Shown here: in pieces, positions 49,948-61,500 of the stretch
How the letters are laid out: each line of letters begins with the position of its first letter
Position numbering within the stretch: the stretch's first letter is position 1
Assembly: GCA_029379385.1 (NCBI GenBank)
Contig: CM055609.1
Span: 7,316,001 to 7,380,000 of the forward strand
Reading direction: 5' to 3'
Length of the DNA stretch: 64,000 nt
From: Quillaja saponaria
Lineage: Eukaryota; Streptophyta; Magnoliopsida; Fabales; Quillajaceae
The notes under the pieces: model-generated
What the model was told of the DNA's origin: nothing
The model's database searches: none
Seen by the model: the letters and a program-made list of their open reading frames with translations, nothing else
Position numbers and translations under genes: made by a program

Positions 49948-50848
49948 TTACTTCTTCCTTTTCTTATTGCTACCATTGTTAAAGCCTTTCAATTCATTAG
50001 TTGTCGCAGCAGAATTCTGCTTATTCAGACCTTTCCTCCCTCCATATCCAAATTTGGAATCTCTGAATTCCCTTTTCTTTTGATTCTTCCCTTTTACACC
50101 TCCTTGCTTTCCCTTACCACCTCCTTGCCTTCCCTTACCACCTGACCTATCTCCTGGAGCTACCCATGGCCTCTTCTTGTTTGATTTCTCAAATACTTTT
50201 CCATCTTCAAACTCCAAATTGATATCTCCATCTTTGTCACTGCCAGCAAACCCGCTCTGTTGCCTCTGTTTCCTCCACTTCTTAACAGATTCTATCTCCT
50301 CCTTTTTCTGTTTAGCTCTTTCTTTCAACTTCTGGGACTGAATCTCTTTAGCCAATTTCTTTGCCTCCCTAGCCTTCCTTCTCTCCTCAGCCTCCTCAAT
50401 ATTCTTCTTCTCGGTCAAAAGCCGCCCTTTCACTTTCTCCATGTGAACGTCTGTCTTCACCATCTCTGCATAATAGTCTGAAGGCCTGAGGAAAGGGAGA
50501 CCCATTGAATGAAACTTATCGAATGCCTGCCTCGTTCCCTCCAGTGCCTGTGTGTAGAAAGCAAGCTCTCGTTCCAAGTCATCATTCACATCTACTTCTT
50601 TCTCTTGATCGATATCAATTGAAAGCTTGTGTATCCACTCAACATTTTCTGGCCAACTGATGTCACCAAGTTTATCAAGGAGACCATCTCTGTTATAGAC
50701 TGCATTTTTTGAAGGTTCAGTCAATTTCACATCTTCTTCTTCTGATTCTGATTCTGAATTCTGATACTTCCCCATTTAGATGCTCATTTTCATCATCGCT
50801 AGTAATATCCTCATCTGACAATGCTGGTTCTTTATTGGCAACCACCAT
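49948..50848 (-). CDS. EBP2: EBP2 homolog, rRNA-processing protein
   Basis: Nucleolar factor needed for 27S pre-rRNA processing and 60S subunit assembly (EBNA1-binding protein 2 / yeast Ebp2 family). The main frame (50775-49948, 275 residues) has LDKLGDISWPENVEWIHKLS, LERELAFYTQALEGTRQAF, PFLRPSDYYAEMVKTD HMEKVK-type helices, a long basic coiled coil (REAKKLAKEIQSQKLKERAK), FEDGKVFEKSNKKRPWVAPG and a Gly/Lys-rich tail ending NKKRKK. The likely native start is the ATG at 50848 (MVVANKEPALSDEDITSDD), but that frame is joined to the main one only if one base in gaattcag (about 50757) is absent. As written, translation must start at the internal ATG at 50775 or the gene is frameshifted. The coding region has no intron, and one intron lies in the leader. 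Confidence 0.85.
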
Positions 50849-50853
50849 TAAAC

Positions 50854-51889
50854 CTAAACAAATCAGAAGAATTAGCCTCAGAATGTGAACAAAAGAAATG
50901 CTCGTAGCATGTTTTGTTCAGATAACAACTAGCTGATATTGTTGCTGAATGTTTTGTCACACCCCATCCGTACCCAAAAAATTGGAAGGAACATAGATAA
51001 AGAAAAAAAAAAAAGATCAAATCATGTAACCAAATTTCCAATATGCCTCAACATTAGTACCATTTATAATCCTCAAGCTCCATACCACTACCACTGTCTT
51101 CAGCTAAGTAATAATTCTATAGAAACAAACAATAAAACAACTGAAGTATACCCAACAACTTCCACATCATAAGATACAATAAAGGAATCTAGCCACTGAT
51201 ATGGCTATCACTTTTACTGAACTAAGATATTCCATAGACAAACTTGTGTAGTTTGATCAACAAATTACTCCACTAAGAAGATATGAACACTAGTAATTCT
51301 CCCTTTAGGCCCATTACCACAAATAGAACTCAGTGACCATCACCAGCTATCTTACCACCCCTAATGTCAGCTACCAAAAACAAGGACCAGCACCACATTA
51401 CCAGTCAGACCATCAGGTTGACACAAAGCAGATGAGTTTCACAAATTGTCAGTAATTAATTAAAAAATTATAATAATAATAAAAATTGAAAATTTCCTCT
51501 TTCTTTTGACAAGTATAAAAGAAAAGAAGAAAAAAAAAATTCAAAATTTGGGAATAAAGCCTTAAACTGCATCAAAAAATAATTTAGGTCTACTATTTAC
51601 CTAAACCATGGATCACCAAAATTCAGTCAAGGGTAATTCAGGAACAAATGATAAATGAAATAACTAAACTTTGCAGATAAGGAGTTTCACTTTTAGTTTC
51701 TTGTTTACATCAAAATCAATTCGAATTTCCAATGGTTAACAATTCAACAAATCAATATGTAAGATGAAATAAGCCCAGACATTAAATTATCGAAAAATTA
51801 AGCTACCAATCATCATTTTAACAACTCCCAGATAAAGATAAAGGCACATACTTATATATATATCATATGAGAGAGAGGGATTAACCGAC
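50854..51889 (-). other. Probable 5'UTR intron of EBP2
   Basis: On the minus strand the donor ctcgagcag|gtcggt (51890/51889) and acceptor ttgtttag|gttta (50854/50853) flank a 1036-bp intron, with the ATG five bases after the acceptor. The intron contains no coding signal. The call rests on splice consensus and distance from the promoter motifs. Confidence 0.5.
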
Positions 51890-51981
51890 CTGCTCGAGAA
51901 CGATGGTGCTGGTGCAACGATAGACGAAAGCTGCGAGGGAGAGAGACAGGTATATGAAGAGAGAGTGTGGTTTAATGTGTT

Positions 51982-51989
51982 AAACCCTA
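51982..51989 (-). promoter_or_regulatory. Telo-box in the EBP2 promoter
   Basis: AAACCCTA (read on the plus strand) is the plant telo-box, common in promoters of ribosomal-protein and ribosome-biogenesis genes. A TGGGCY site II-like motif (TGGGCT) lies at 52045-52050, about 55 bases further upstream. The pair is the usual arrangement for TOR- and TCP-linked growth genes and agrees with the EBP2 call. Confidence 0.55.
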
Positions 51990-52194
51990 GCGCGCGAGCC
52001 TTTGAAGTTTGACAGATTCCCTTCCCAATTAGACCACATATATTTGGGCTTGGATAGTTGGATTTGAGACTTAAGACTGCTGGATCAAATTTAATCAGGC
52101 TTTTCACCTTATTTTTCACAACAATGTTTTAATAGATGAATACCTAAACAGCCCAATGGTTGGTTTTTTTTTTTTTTTTTTTTTTCATACAAGT

Positions 52195-53069
52195 TAGGGG
52201 TGTTTATGAGCTAGATTAGTTCAATTTCAAATTAATTTTGAACCAACTCAACCTAATTAGTTCTAAATATTTTTGAGACCAATCAATTCATACAGAGTTT
52301 GAAATCAGTCAAGTCCATAAAACATGGACTGGATTAGGGTGGATTGAGTTGATTGGATTAGATTTTTTTATTTAGGCTTATTATTTTACATGTCACTTGC
52401 TTAAGTAATAACTTGTATTAAACAATATTAAGTTGTTGTAATTTATTTTAATTTTTTTTCTTTGTGATAAAAAAATGAACAGTTAGTTACTTCAATCTCC
52501 AGAACAGGGCTCAGTTAAATGTTTACCAATCTAGGACTACTGGTGTCGAACCCAAACATTTTTGTAGCAAGACGAAGAAAACGCACCACTGAACAACACA
52601 TTGTTGACAATAATCACATGTTTTCATATTCTAAATTTTCAATAATTAATAATATTTTTCAAAAGGTACAATCAGGTTACCAGTAATCATGTGTTTTTAT
52701 TTACAAGCTCATTATCAACATAAACACACAAAGTAAACTCTAACTTTCTATAACAAAATTGGTTTAAAACGAGATTACATTACACAATGGGCTTTATTGA
52801 GATGATATAACAGCTACTAGTTAGGTAATTATTGACTAAATAATTTTATGAGAAAATATTAATCTTTAAAAATATATATAAAGTTTTAATTAGATCGGGT
52901 CGAATTATTAACTTTTGCAACTATGAATCAATCCAGTTCAATAACATTAATAAAAAATCAAGACCAATTCAAATCAAGCAACAATATTAATCAAAATCAA
53001 GCAACAATATTTTCAATTTAATCAATTCAACTGATTTAGAGTAATTTAATCAATTTGATCCTGCCACTA
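52195..53069. mobile_element. Possible hAT-like element, ~875 bp
   Basis: The left end taggggtgtttatgagc and the right end gatcctgccacta (inverse tagtggcaggatc) resemble diverged hAT termini. caagttag and caagctag occur next to the two ends and could be an imperfect target duplication that overlaps the termini. The interior is rich in aatcaa/ttgatt units and noncoding. Ends are not secure. Confidence 0.35.
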
Positions 53070-54594
53070 CAAGCTAGGTAGTAACAGATACTCTATTATA
53101 ATTTATAATGTTAAAGCTTACATGGACAATTCTACCCAAAAAACTAGGGAGTTAATTGACAAAATGATTTTAATTTCTTGAATTTTCGAGGAGCTTGAAT
53201 TTCAAATCTTATCTTTATCCAACTACCTGTAAAGATTAAGAAATGGATTGATTCATTCAATTTCATTGTATTTTAATTTGCAAGTGACAACTAATATTGG
53301 AGATCCACAAAAAACTCTTCATTAAATGATAAAATTCAATATATATTTTTTCCTGCTGATACATGTGTGACACATGTGACGTCCCATGAGATTGGCATTT
53401 CATGCATCAATGGTGACTTTGTGGACAAGTAGCCTAAGAAAAGTAGTACCAATTGACCATTTACTATATTATGTATATATTTACACAAAAATTGATAGAC
53501 GATTTAATTATAATAATTAAATTGAATAGATGAAGACTTCATTAAATTTTCCTTTTAATTCATCTCAATATATAAACCTACTTGTTACAGAAACTACATT
53601 TTTATTAGCAAAATCATTCCCTGATTATATTTTTTTTATCAAAAGTAAAAGTGCAAAAACTATTTGAGCTTTGGGAAATGGGTTTAGGAGATATATATAT
53701 ATATTCAACAAATACTCGAAGTGATTTTGTCAGTTGAGCGAAAATTAAACTATCTCTGCAGCACCATTTTTAAAGCAGTTGTTTTACTAATTGAACCAAT
53801 GTAATTAGTTGACATTAAATACTATTTGGGATTTGGGAAATGGGTCTAGGAGGATAAATATAGATCCAACAAGCATTCAAAGTGGTTTTTGTTAGTTGAG
53901 TGGAAGTTAAACCACATCTTCATCACCATTTTTAAAACCCATTATTTTACTAATTGAACTAATATAACCAGTTCACATTAAATAATATTTCTTTTTATAT
54001 TCAAAGGTTGAATTTCCATGTGCCAAGAATTTTAAAATAGTTATAGATATATACAATGATTTTAAAATAATTAAACAAAAATATATGGAGAACAACAACT
54101 CAATTATTTATTAACAAATCCTCAAGTTAAAGTTGCTTTCAAGAAGGAAAGGAAGCTTAATTAGGTTGCTTATAGAAAACACAACGTGGCCTAGCGAGGA
54201 GAAGACTTATTAATTGAGATTTGGTGAAGAAGATTAAATTAATTACAGGGTTCCACATGAGGAGGAACCTAATAGGTTTTAATTACTATTTTCACTTGGG
54301 CTATATATTAGTAATCGTGAATGTATGAATTTTGAACAATATACTCATGCAAAATCAAATTGATTTAGCAGAATTTTCCAATTCACTATGTAAGATTCAT
54401 TGGCAATATCAATAATATCTGAATTAAACTGAAAGAAGTTGCATAATATTAATGTACCACACCCAAAATAAATAAGAAAAATAGTAAGATATAGCCAAGA
54501 AATTCAAAAAAAAAAAAAAAAAGTAGGAAGCAACAATATTATAAAACTATAAGCACGTGCACCCCCACAACTATTGAGTTGAAGTAGTGTACTT
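53070..54594. other. Intergenic sequence downstream of polyphenol oxidase
   Basis: No gene is seen. It contains a tandem ~162-bp duplication (53659-53985) and an A run at 54508-54525. The remainder is AT-rich 3' flank of the polyphenol oxidase gene. Confidence 0.55.
53659..53985. repeat. Tandem duplication, period ~162 bp
   Basis: Units start actatttgagctttgggaaa (53659) and actatttgggatttgggaaa (53821). Both continue tgggt(t/c)taggag, attcaa.c.aa, gtcagttgag or gttagttgag, cagcaccatttttaaa or catcaccatttttaaa, and ttttactaattgaac. Only two copies, diverged. Confidence 0.65.
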
Positions 54595-56451
54595 TTAGTC
54601 CTCAAGCTCAATCTTGATACCTTTAATGGAAACATGCCCTTTTCCAAACCTTGGCACCAAAGTGACCACCACAGTCTCATCATCTTCAACTTCCAAATCC
54701 TCCAACAAATCTGTCAGCCCTAACCCCAAAGAAGTCACCATATTCTTCATGTGCTTGTTGCTGTTCTTATTATGTTTATGCTTGTGATGAGGCACATTCA
54801 CAAAGCTCCCAGCAAATTCTGTCTTGTCCGGTCCACTAGGCAGATCATCTTCATCATTAACATAAACATCAAACTTCACAGGTGTATCTCTTTCAAACTC
54901 AATTCCTTCAATCACCAAAACCTCTTCCTCTTCTTCCTTCTCCTTCTTGCTCCTTGATTTCTTTGGCCTCTTAACCACACTACTTATAGCCGAATCCAAC
55001 ACTAACGGAAACTTTGTTGTCCTTGAAGTCACAGCAGCATGAGCTTTTTGAACACCAAGACGCTGAGCTGCCCTTTGAAGCTTAGATCTTCGTGGTGTTG
55101 GCCGAGCTTGTAACCATGGAATTTCAACATCTTGATAAACATATCCAAGCTTTTTACTGTCAAGGCAATCCTTGACAAGAACACGGACCGGATTAGCATT
55201 CTCATCATAAAATAAAAACCCAGAATTTAACCAATCTGGGTCAGTAAAATCTTTCCTTTTCCCACCTAATGTTTTCCAAACTGTCCACAGCCTATCCACA
55301 TTTGAGTGATGAGCATAGAAAAGTGGATCATTACCAGCTGAATACAAATTTCCCATGTTTTCATGGTTGGGTTGAGTGTTGTCACCACACCACACGTGGA
55401 CAGTACCATGTGGAGAGTTCTCTAAGGAACCAGCACCAGGATCAGGCTCATCCCCAGCCCGGTAAGGGCTACCGAGAAATTGTTTAGCATTCCTAGCATT
55501 TGGAACTAAATTCCTATACATTAAGTTCAAATTATTGGACACAATTGAATCATTTGAGATTGTTTCATCGACACCATTATAATCAAGGTTGATTAATTTT
55601 GGTGGTTGATGATTGGCATTTCGGAGTGAATCATGAAGAGATGACTTAGGGTTTGTATAAATAGCAGGAATTTGCATTCCATTTGGAGAATCCCAATTCC
55701 AAAATGGCATAGCAAAATTTGGATCATCAATCAATTTTCCCAAGATTTTCTCAAAGAAATAAAGGTAGTAACGATGAAAAGGTTGGAAAAGCCAAGAATC
55801 ATGAACTTGAAAATCAAGATCAGGGAAACCAATTTGTTCATGAGCACCATCACAATAAGCACAATGAATTGCTGCTTGTTGTTTGAAGCTACGTGGATCA
55901 TCGGCCGGAAGAGCTTTCATAAGGTCAAGAGCCTTTGTCAATTTGGCTATGTAGGCATCATCAACTAAATGAGCAGCTGGTCTAATCCGAAGTGGTGCAT
56001 TAGATGGAATGAGCTTGAAATCTATGATGTTGGAGGAAAATGGTGGACAGCAATTGATTTGTGCGACACCCTCCGGTAAGTCAGCTGCACCACATTTAGA
56101 TATATCCGGTGGAGATATCGGAGCGGCATTGGCCAAAAGACGGCCATTGCTAAGACCAGTTGCACCATAAAAACCAGCACCTCCAAGGCCAAGAAGGATA
56201 TCCCTTCTGTCAAACTTGTCAAGATTGGTTTCTTGATCTATTTTACGATTTTTTGGGTCATTTCCATTTGTGGCTTTGCATGATGACACTCTACGAACAT
56301 AGTATAGTTTGTTTGGCTTTCCAAATTTAGAGGCTTCTTGGGACCTTTTTCTAAATAGTGAGCATAAAGAGGAGGTGGAAGTAGTGGTGGTGGTGGCGGA
56401 AGAGGAGGGATTTTTGGTGATCAAGGAGAGTGGTGAAGAGAGGGAAGCCAT
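54595..56451 (-). CDS. PPO: Polyphenol oxidase, chloroplast-targeted
   Basis: Intronless 618-residue tyrosinase-family copper enzyme that oxidises o-diphenols to quinones in the thylakoid lumen. Residues 1-60 are a Ser/Thr-rich transit peptide. The twin-arginine lumen signal is DRRDILLGLGGAGFYGATGL (81-100), with ANAA as the probable cleavage site. CuA: H196 in HCAYC (C200 is the expected thioether cysteine), H217 and H226. CuB: H348 and H352 in HGTVHVW, and the histidine pair 381-382 in FYAHHSNVDRLW. F378 matches the family gate residue. DWL domain near 405-430, the conserved GYVYQDVEIPWL motif (436-447), then KFDV and the C-terminal domain after a Lys/Glu-rich linker, ending at residue 618. 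Length and all metal ligands are normal, so it should be active after processing. Confidence 0.95.
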   Translation of the reverse strand: MASLSSPLSLITKNPSSSATTTTTSTSSLCSLFRKRSQEASKFGKPNKLYYVRRVSSCKATNGNDPKNRKIDQETNLDKFDRRDILLGLGGAGFYGATGLSNGRLLANAAPISPPDISKCGAADLPEGVAQINCCPPFSSNIIDFKLIPSNAPLRIRPAAHLVDDAYIAKLTKALDLMKALPADDPRSFKQQAAIHCAYCDGAHEQIGFPDLDFQVHDSWLFQPFHRYYLYFFEKILGKLIDDPNFAMPFWNWDSPNGMQIPAIYTNPKSSLHDSLRNANHQPPKLINLDYNGVDETISNDSIVSNNLNLMYRNLVPNARNAKQFLGSPYRAGDEPDPGAGSLENSPHGTVHVWCGDNTQPNHENMGNLYSAGNDPLFYAHHSNVDRLWTVWKTLGGKRKDFTDPDWLNSGFLFYDENANPVRVLVKDCLDSKKLGYVYQDVEIPWLQARPTPRRSKLQRAAQRLGVQKAHAAVTSRTTKFPLVLDSAISSVVKRPKKSRSKKEKEEEEEVLVIEGIEFERDTPVKFDVYVNDEDDLPSGPDKTEFAGSFVNVPHHKHKHNKNSNKHMKNMVTSLGLGLTDLLEDLEVEDDETVVVTLVPRFGKGHVSIKGIKIELED

Positions 56452-56504
56452 TGTGTTTGCCTTTTGGTTTTTGGTATATGCTTATGGCTTCATCAATTCA
56501 TTGG

Positions 56505-56511
56505 TTTTATA
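56505..56511 (-). promoter_or_regulatory. TATA box of polyphenol oxidase
   Basis: TATAAAA on the minus strand, about 55 bases upstream of the ATG at 56451, giving a short leader of roughly 25 bases. Confidence 0.5.
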
Positions 56512-57390
56512 ATGAAGTTTGCGAAGACTTTTTTATTTCCTTTGAAATTTGGGATTCTTTTTTTATTTCATTTGAAGACTTTTTCTGTCTTATATTCCAT
56601 GCATTTCTCTCATGGGTAGAGATCTACCTCATAGAGAGGAGCTAGTCTACTTATAAAATTAAGCTTAATCCGACCCACATTTATTACGTTTTTTTTTTCT
56701 TCTATGTTAGTGGTCGTCCGAGATAATTTATATCACATCAATTAATTCATCTTTTCGATGGCAATTAAAAAATTTATAAAATTTTACTATGACCTAGATA
56801 ATATATTAAGTATTTAATTAATATATTATTTAATTTCATTGAAAGAAAACTAATTAGTATGAATTCAATCTATATTACAATAATTGACATTGATTGGCAT
56901 TTTTTTCACATTTCTTTTTAGTTAATAATTTTATTTATTTATTTTTAGTGTAAAGAAGATATAAGTATTGATGTTGAAACTTTAACAACACTTATATGAG
57001 TAATAAAAATTGATAAATTCTAATCAGATCTATTGTCAATATAAACCTTAATTTCTTTCATTATAACAAAAAAGCAAACTTTTAACAGGAAAGTTGTCGT
57101 ACATCGATTTTGACCAAGCATCTTTATCAATATCAACTACAGGTGTTGTAGCATTACAAAAGTTGTTGCTCATTTATATGATACTCCATATTAAGAAGAA
57201 GGAAAAATTAAATTAACCCCAATAAAACTCTCCAAAAGAAAATAAGAAGAAACAAGAAATTTCATTAAGGAAAAAAGAAACCCAAAAATTGTCATAAAAA
57301 TAATTAGATTTGAGAATAATAGGATCATTACCTCTAGATTTGTTATAAAAATAATCAATTTGTGGCCCATTTTTTCAAAACTATGAAAAA
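56512..57390. other. Polyphenol oxidase upstream and intergenic sequence
   Basis: AT-rich. The near part contains repeated tttatttcctttgaaa/tttatttcatttgaag units (56532-56580). No gene or other element is recognised. Confidence 0.5.
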
Positions 57391-58576
57391 AGGCTTAATT
57401 ATACATTTGGTCCCTAATTTAATTTAGAGTTCAATTTAGTCCCTCAAGTTTCAATTGTTACAATTAGATTCCTTATAAATTTAATTTAATGCAATTAGGT
57501 CCCTCCCATCTAAATTAACACCAATGAAGTGACGTGGCTAATAGAAAATGAGGTGGACAACACAATTGTTATATTTAACCAATTAAAAATAGCCACTAGT
57601 ATTTGTATGAAGCTTATATAAAAGTTAAATTTAAACATTTTATAAATAAAAAAATGGTATTAAGAATTTTTAAAAATTGTGAAACAAAAGGTAAATAAAT
57701 CCCTTATCTTCCCTCTCCCCACCATCACCACCAAGGCACCAATGAATTTCAGCTGCGGGACCACCATTGGTGTTATCGGTGACCATCAATTCAACCAAGA
57801 TACACACAAACAAAAATATAAAATATAAACAGCAAAGAAACAACAAACTAATTTGAATGAAATTCTGGGCCAATTAGAACCCTTAAATTGATAAGCAAGT
57901 GTGGAAGCGAGGGTGGGTTTGATCCCTTCCTTCCTAGCAGTACTCTATATATCTCTCTCTCTTTTCCTATTTTCTTTATCTATAAGAGAGCTCATCATCG
58001 TCATCATAAAAAAATTCCTTTCTCCATTTAGAATCATATCTGAATCAATTGGAGCAGTTTCGATGAAGATAGAACTGAGATTTATTATGAGCGAAGATTC
58101 CTAATAAGGAATGGTGATCATGGGATAGAGAGGAAGACTGACGCTTCCGTTTTCAAGAGCTTAGATTTACAGTCATGACACCCATGAGACGGTGAGAGAG
58201 AGCTAAAGAGGAAAGAAGATTGGTTTCACATATGATTTTAAGGGTTTGTGAATTTTGTGGCTATGGAAGGGGTAATGGTGAGGAAGAGAGAGAAAGAAAA
58301 AAAATTGTTTTTATATATTTAATATTATTTTTAATTAAATTTTTATACATATCACTTGGTTATTTTTATTGATCAACTATTTCATATGGCACCATGTCAT
58401 TATTATCAGCGTTAATTTAAACCGTTTTGACGATAGAGTTAATTTAAACGGTTTTGACGATATAGACTTAATTGCATCAAATTGAAACTGATGAGATCTA
58501 ATTGCAACAATTGAAATTCGAATGATTAATTTTGACTCTAAATTAAATTATAGGAACCAAAAGTACAATTAAGTCT
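57391..58576. mobile_element. Long-TIR element (MULE-like), ~1.2 kb
   Basis: The left terminus aggcttaattatacatttgg and the inverse of the right terminus (agacttaattgtacttttgg) continue matching for well over 100 bp (tttaatttagagt, tttcaattgtt(a/g)caattaga, atgcaatta.gtc). Flanks are A-rich, so the target duplication is unreadable. The interior (57680-58270) is less AT-rich and has no transposase. Long TIRs fit Mutator-like elements. A copy of its right part recurs at 60445-60724. A 25-bp tandem duplication (gttaatttaaac(c/g)gttttgacgat) near 58411-58460 is absent from that copy. Confidence 0.6.
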
Positions 58577-61500
58577 AAAAAATAGAAAATAATAGATGGT
58601 TATTATTAAAGACGAGAGACGATAATCCTAAATCAACTTGTGTTGTGAAAAGTTTTGAGATAAAGAGATGAGGACAATTGCTGATCCAATTTTTAGTTAA
58701 TGCTTTAATTTTTGTATAATTTTTTTAGCTAATAGTTGACCATATGGACCGATGGATACATTTGTAACTATTAACACGAGAAACATTATTGGTAAACAAT
58801 AATTTAGGTTATAACGAAGACAAGAACATGTATTTAATAGTTATAGGTTAGCTTATTTAAATGTTTCTTTGCTATCAAAATTGATTGGTCCTTCCACCAC
58901 AATTTATTTTGTGCTGATTGAAGATTAGTTCTACCAAATATTATATTATTGGAAAATGTTATTAACGTGGTTTCTTAGAAAAATTGTTTAATTCATTGAA
59001 AATTTAGACAAGTGATGCAATACATATATTTAAATTAAGTATCAATTCTTATCAAAATAATAATAATTAAGTATCAATTAAATAAGTCACATAGATCTAG
59101 TAAGAGAAAATAAGTATGATACAATTAACAATATTAATTGAGATTTTGCATAATCAAAATATCAAAATATGCAAATCTTGATAACTGATTTACACAAGAG
59201 ATTAATTTAATTCATTTTTAAAGAATTTAAACTTTTAATAACTGTTTTATAAGAGAATTCAAATCACTGAATGAGTTATTATTATATTTTTTATCTTAAG
59301 TAAGAAAAAAATTTACTAACTCATGCACTTGTATTGCATATACATCATTTAGCTCTCATATCGATGAGGTACGATCCCTCATCGATAATAAATTTTTTAC
59401 CTTAAAAATTTGAAAAAGTCAATATTAACATAGTAAATTTTTATGTTATAGATGTTAAACAATAATATCATAATCATGAAAAATATTTCTTTTAATTCAT
59501 AGTAATTTTTAAAATTTTAATTCTTAAATTTGAGAAGAAATACAAAAATTAAGATTATTATGAACTTATTAAATAAAAAAAAATATCATAACTTCAATTT
59601 TAATTGTTATTGACATACAATTATTGAAAAATTATAAATTTATTAATATTGAGAAGAATTAGTAGAAAAGAAATCAATAGACAGAAAATAATTACAATTC
59701 TATTGATATTAGAATAGAGAAAAAATAGGGAAAAAATAGTAGTTTATTTAATGCAAAATAACAACTAAATATAACTATGTAATAATACAAACTTAAAAAA
59801 ATAAAAAAATTCTGCCTCTTAGACTTTTTTATATATAATATAGATATAAATTAATTAATCTAAGTTCTAGATATGCACATCTATGCACATGTATTAAATC
59901 GAGAAACATGATTGGTAAACAATGATTTAGTGCAGGCAAGAACATGTATTTGATAGTTATAAGTTAGATTATTTAAATGCTTTTAAAAATATTTCTATCA
60001 AAATTGATTGTTCCTTCTACTATAATTTATTTTGTGCTGATTGAAGATTAGTTCTACGCAATACATTCATGATTATATTATTGGAAAATGTTATTAACGT
60101 GGTTTCTTAGAAAAATTATTTAATTCATTGAAAATTTAGACAAGTGATACAATTAACAATATTAATTGAGATTTTGCAAAATCAAAATATCTAAACATTG
60201 AAATCTTCATAATTGATTTACATAAGAGATTAATTTAATTCATTTTTAAAAATTTACTTTTAGTAACTAATTTATAAAATAATTTAAATCATTGAATGAG
60301 TTATTATTATTATTATTTTTATCTTAAGTAATAACAAAATTTATCGACACATTCGTGCGTGTATTACATATACATCATTTAGCTCTCATATTGATGAGGT
60401 TTGATGCCTCAACTTCAGGGTAACCACTTCGATCTAGGTAGATGGGTGATGGTGAGGAAGAGAGAGAAAGAAAAAAAAATTGTTTTTATATATTTAATAT
60501 TATTTTTAATTAATTTTTTATACATATCACGTGGTTATTTTTTATTGATCAACTATTTCATATAGTGTCATGTCATTGTCATCAGCGTTAATTTAAACGG
60601 CTTTGATGATATAGACTTAATTGCATCAAATTGAAATTGATGAGATCTAATTACAACAATTGAAATTCGAATGATTAATTTTGACTCTAAATTAAATTAT
60701 AGGAATCAAAAGTACAATTAAGTCTAAAAAATAGAAAATAATAGATGGTTATTATTAAAGACGAGAGACGATAATCCTAAATCAACTTGTGTTGTGAAAA
60801 GTTTTGAGATAAAGAGATGAGGACAATTGCTGATCCAATTTTTAGTTAATGCTTTAATTTTTGTATAATTTTTTTAGCTAATAGTTGACCATATGGACCG
60901 ATGGATACATTTGTAACTATTAACACGAGAAACATTATTGGTAAACAATAATTTAGGTTATAACGAAGACAAGAACATGTATTTGATAGTTATAGGTTAG
61001 ATTGTTTAAATGTTTCTTTGCTATCAAAATTGATTGGTCCTTCCACCACAATTTATTTTGTGCTGATTGAAGATTAGTTCTACCAAATATTATATTATTG
61101 GAAAATGTTATTAACGTGGTTTCTTAGAAAAATTGTTTAATTCATTGAAAATTTAGACAAGTGATGCAATACATATATTTAAATTAAGTATCAATTCTTA
61201 TCAAAATAATAATAATTAAGTATCAATTAAATAAGTCACATAGATCTAGTAAGAGAAAATAAGTATGATACAATTAACAATATTAATTGAGATTTTGCAT
61301 AATCAAAATATCAAAATATGCAAATCTTGATAACTGATTTACACAAGAGATTAATTTAATTCATTTTTAAAGAATTTAAACTTTTAATAGCTGTTTTATA
61401 AGAGAATTCAAATTACTGAATGAGTTATTATTATATTTTTTATCTTAAGTAATAAAGAAATTTACTAACTCATGCATGTGTATAGCATATACATCATTTA

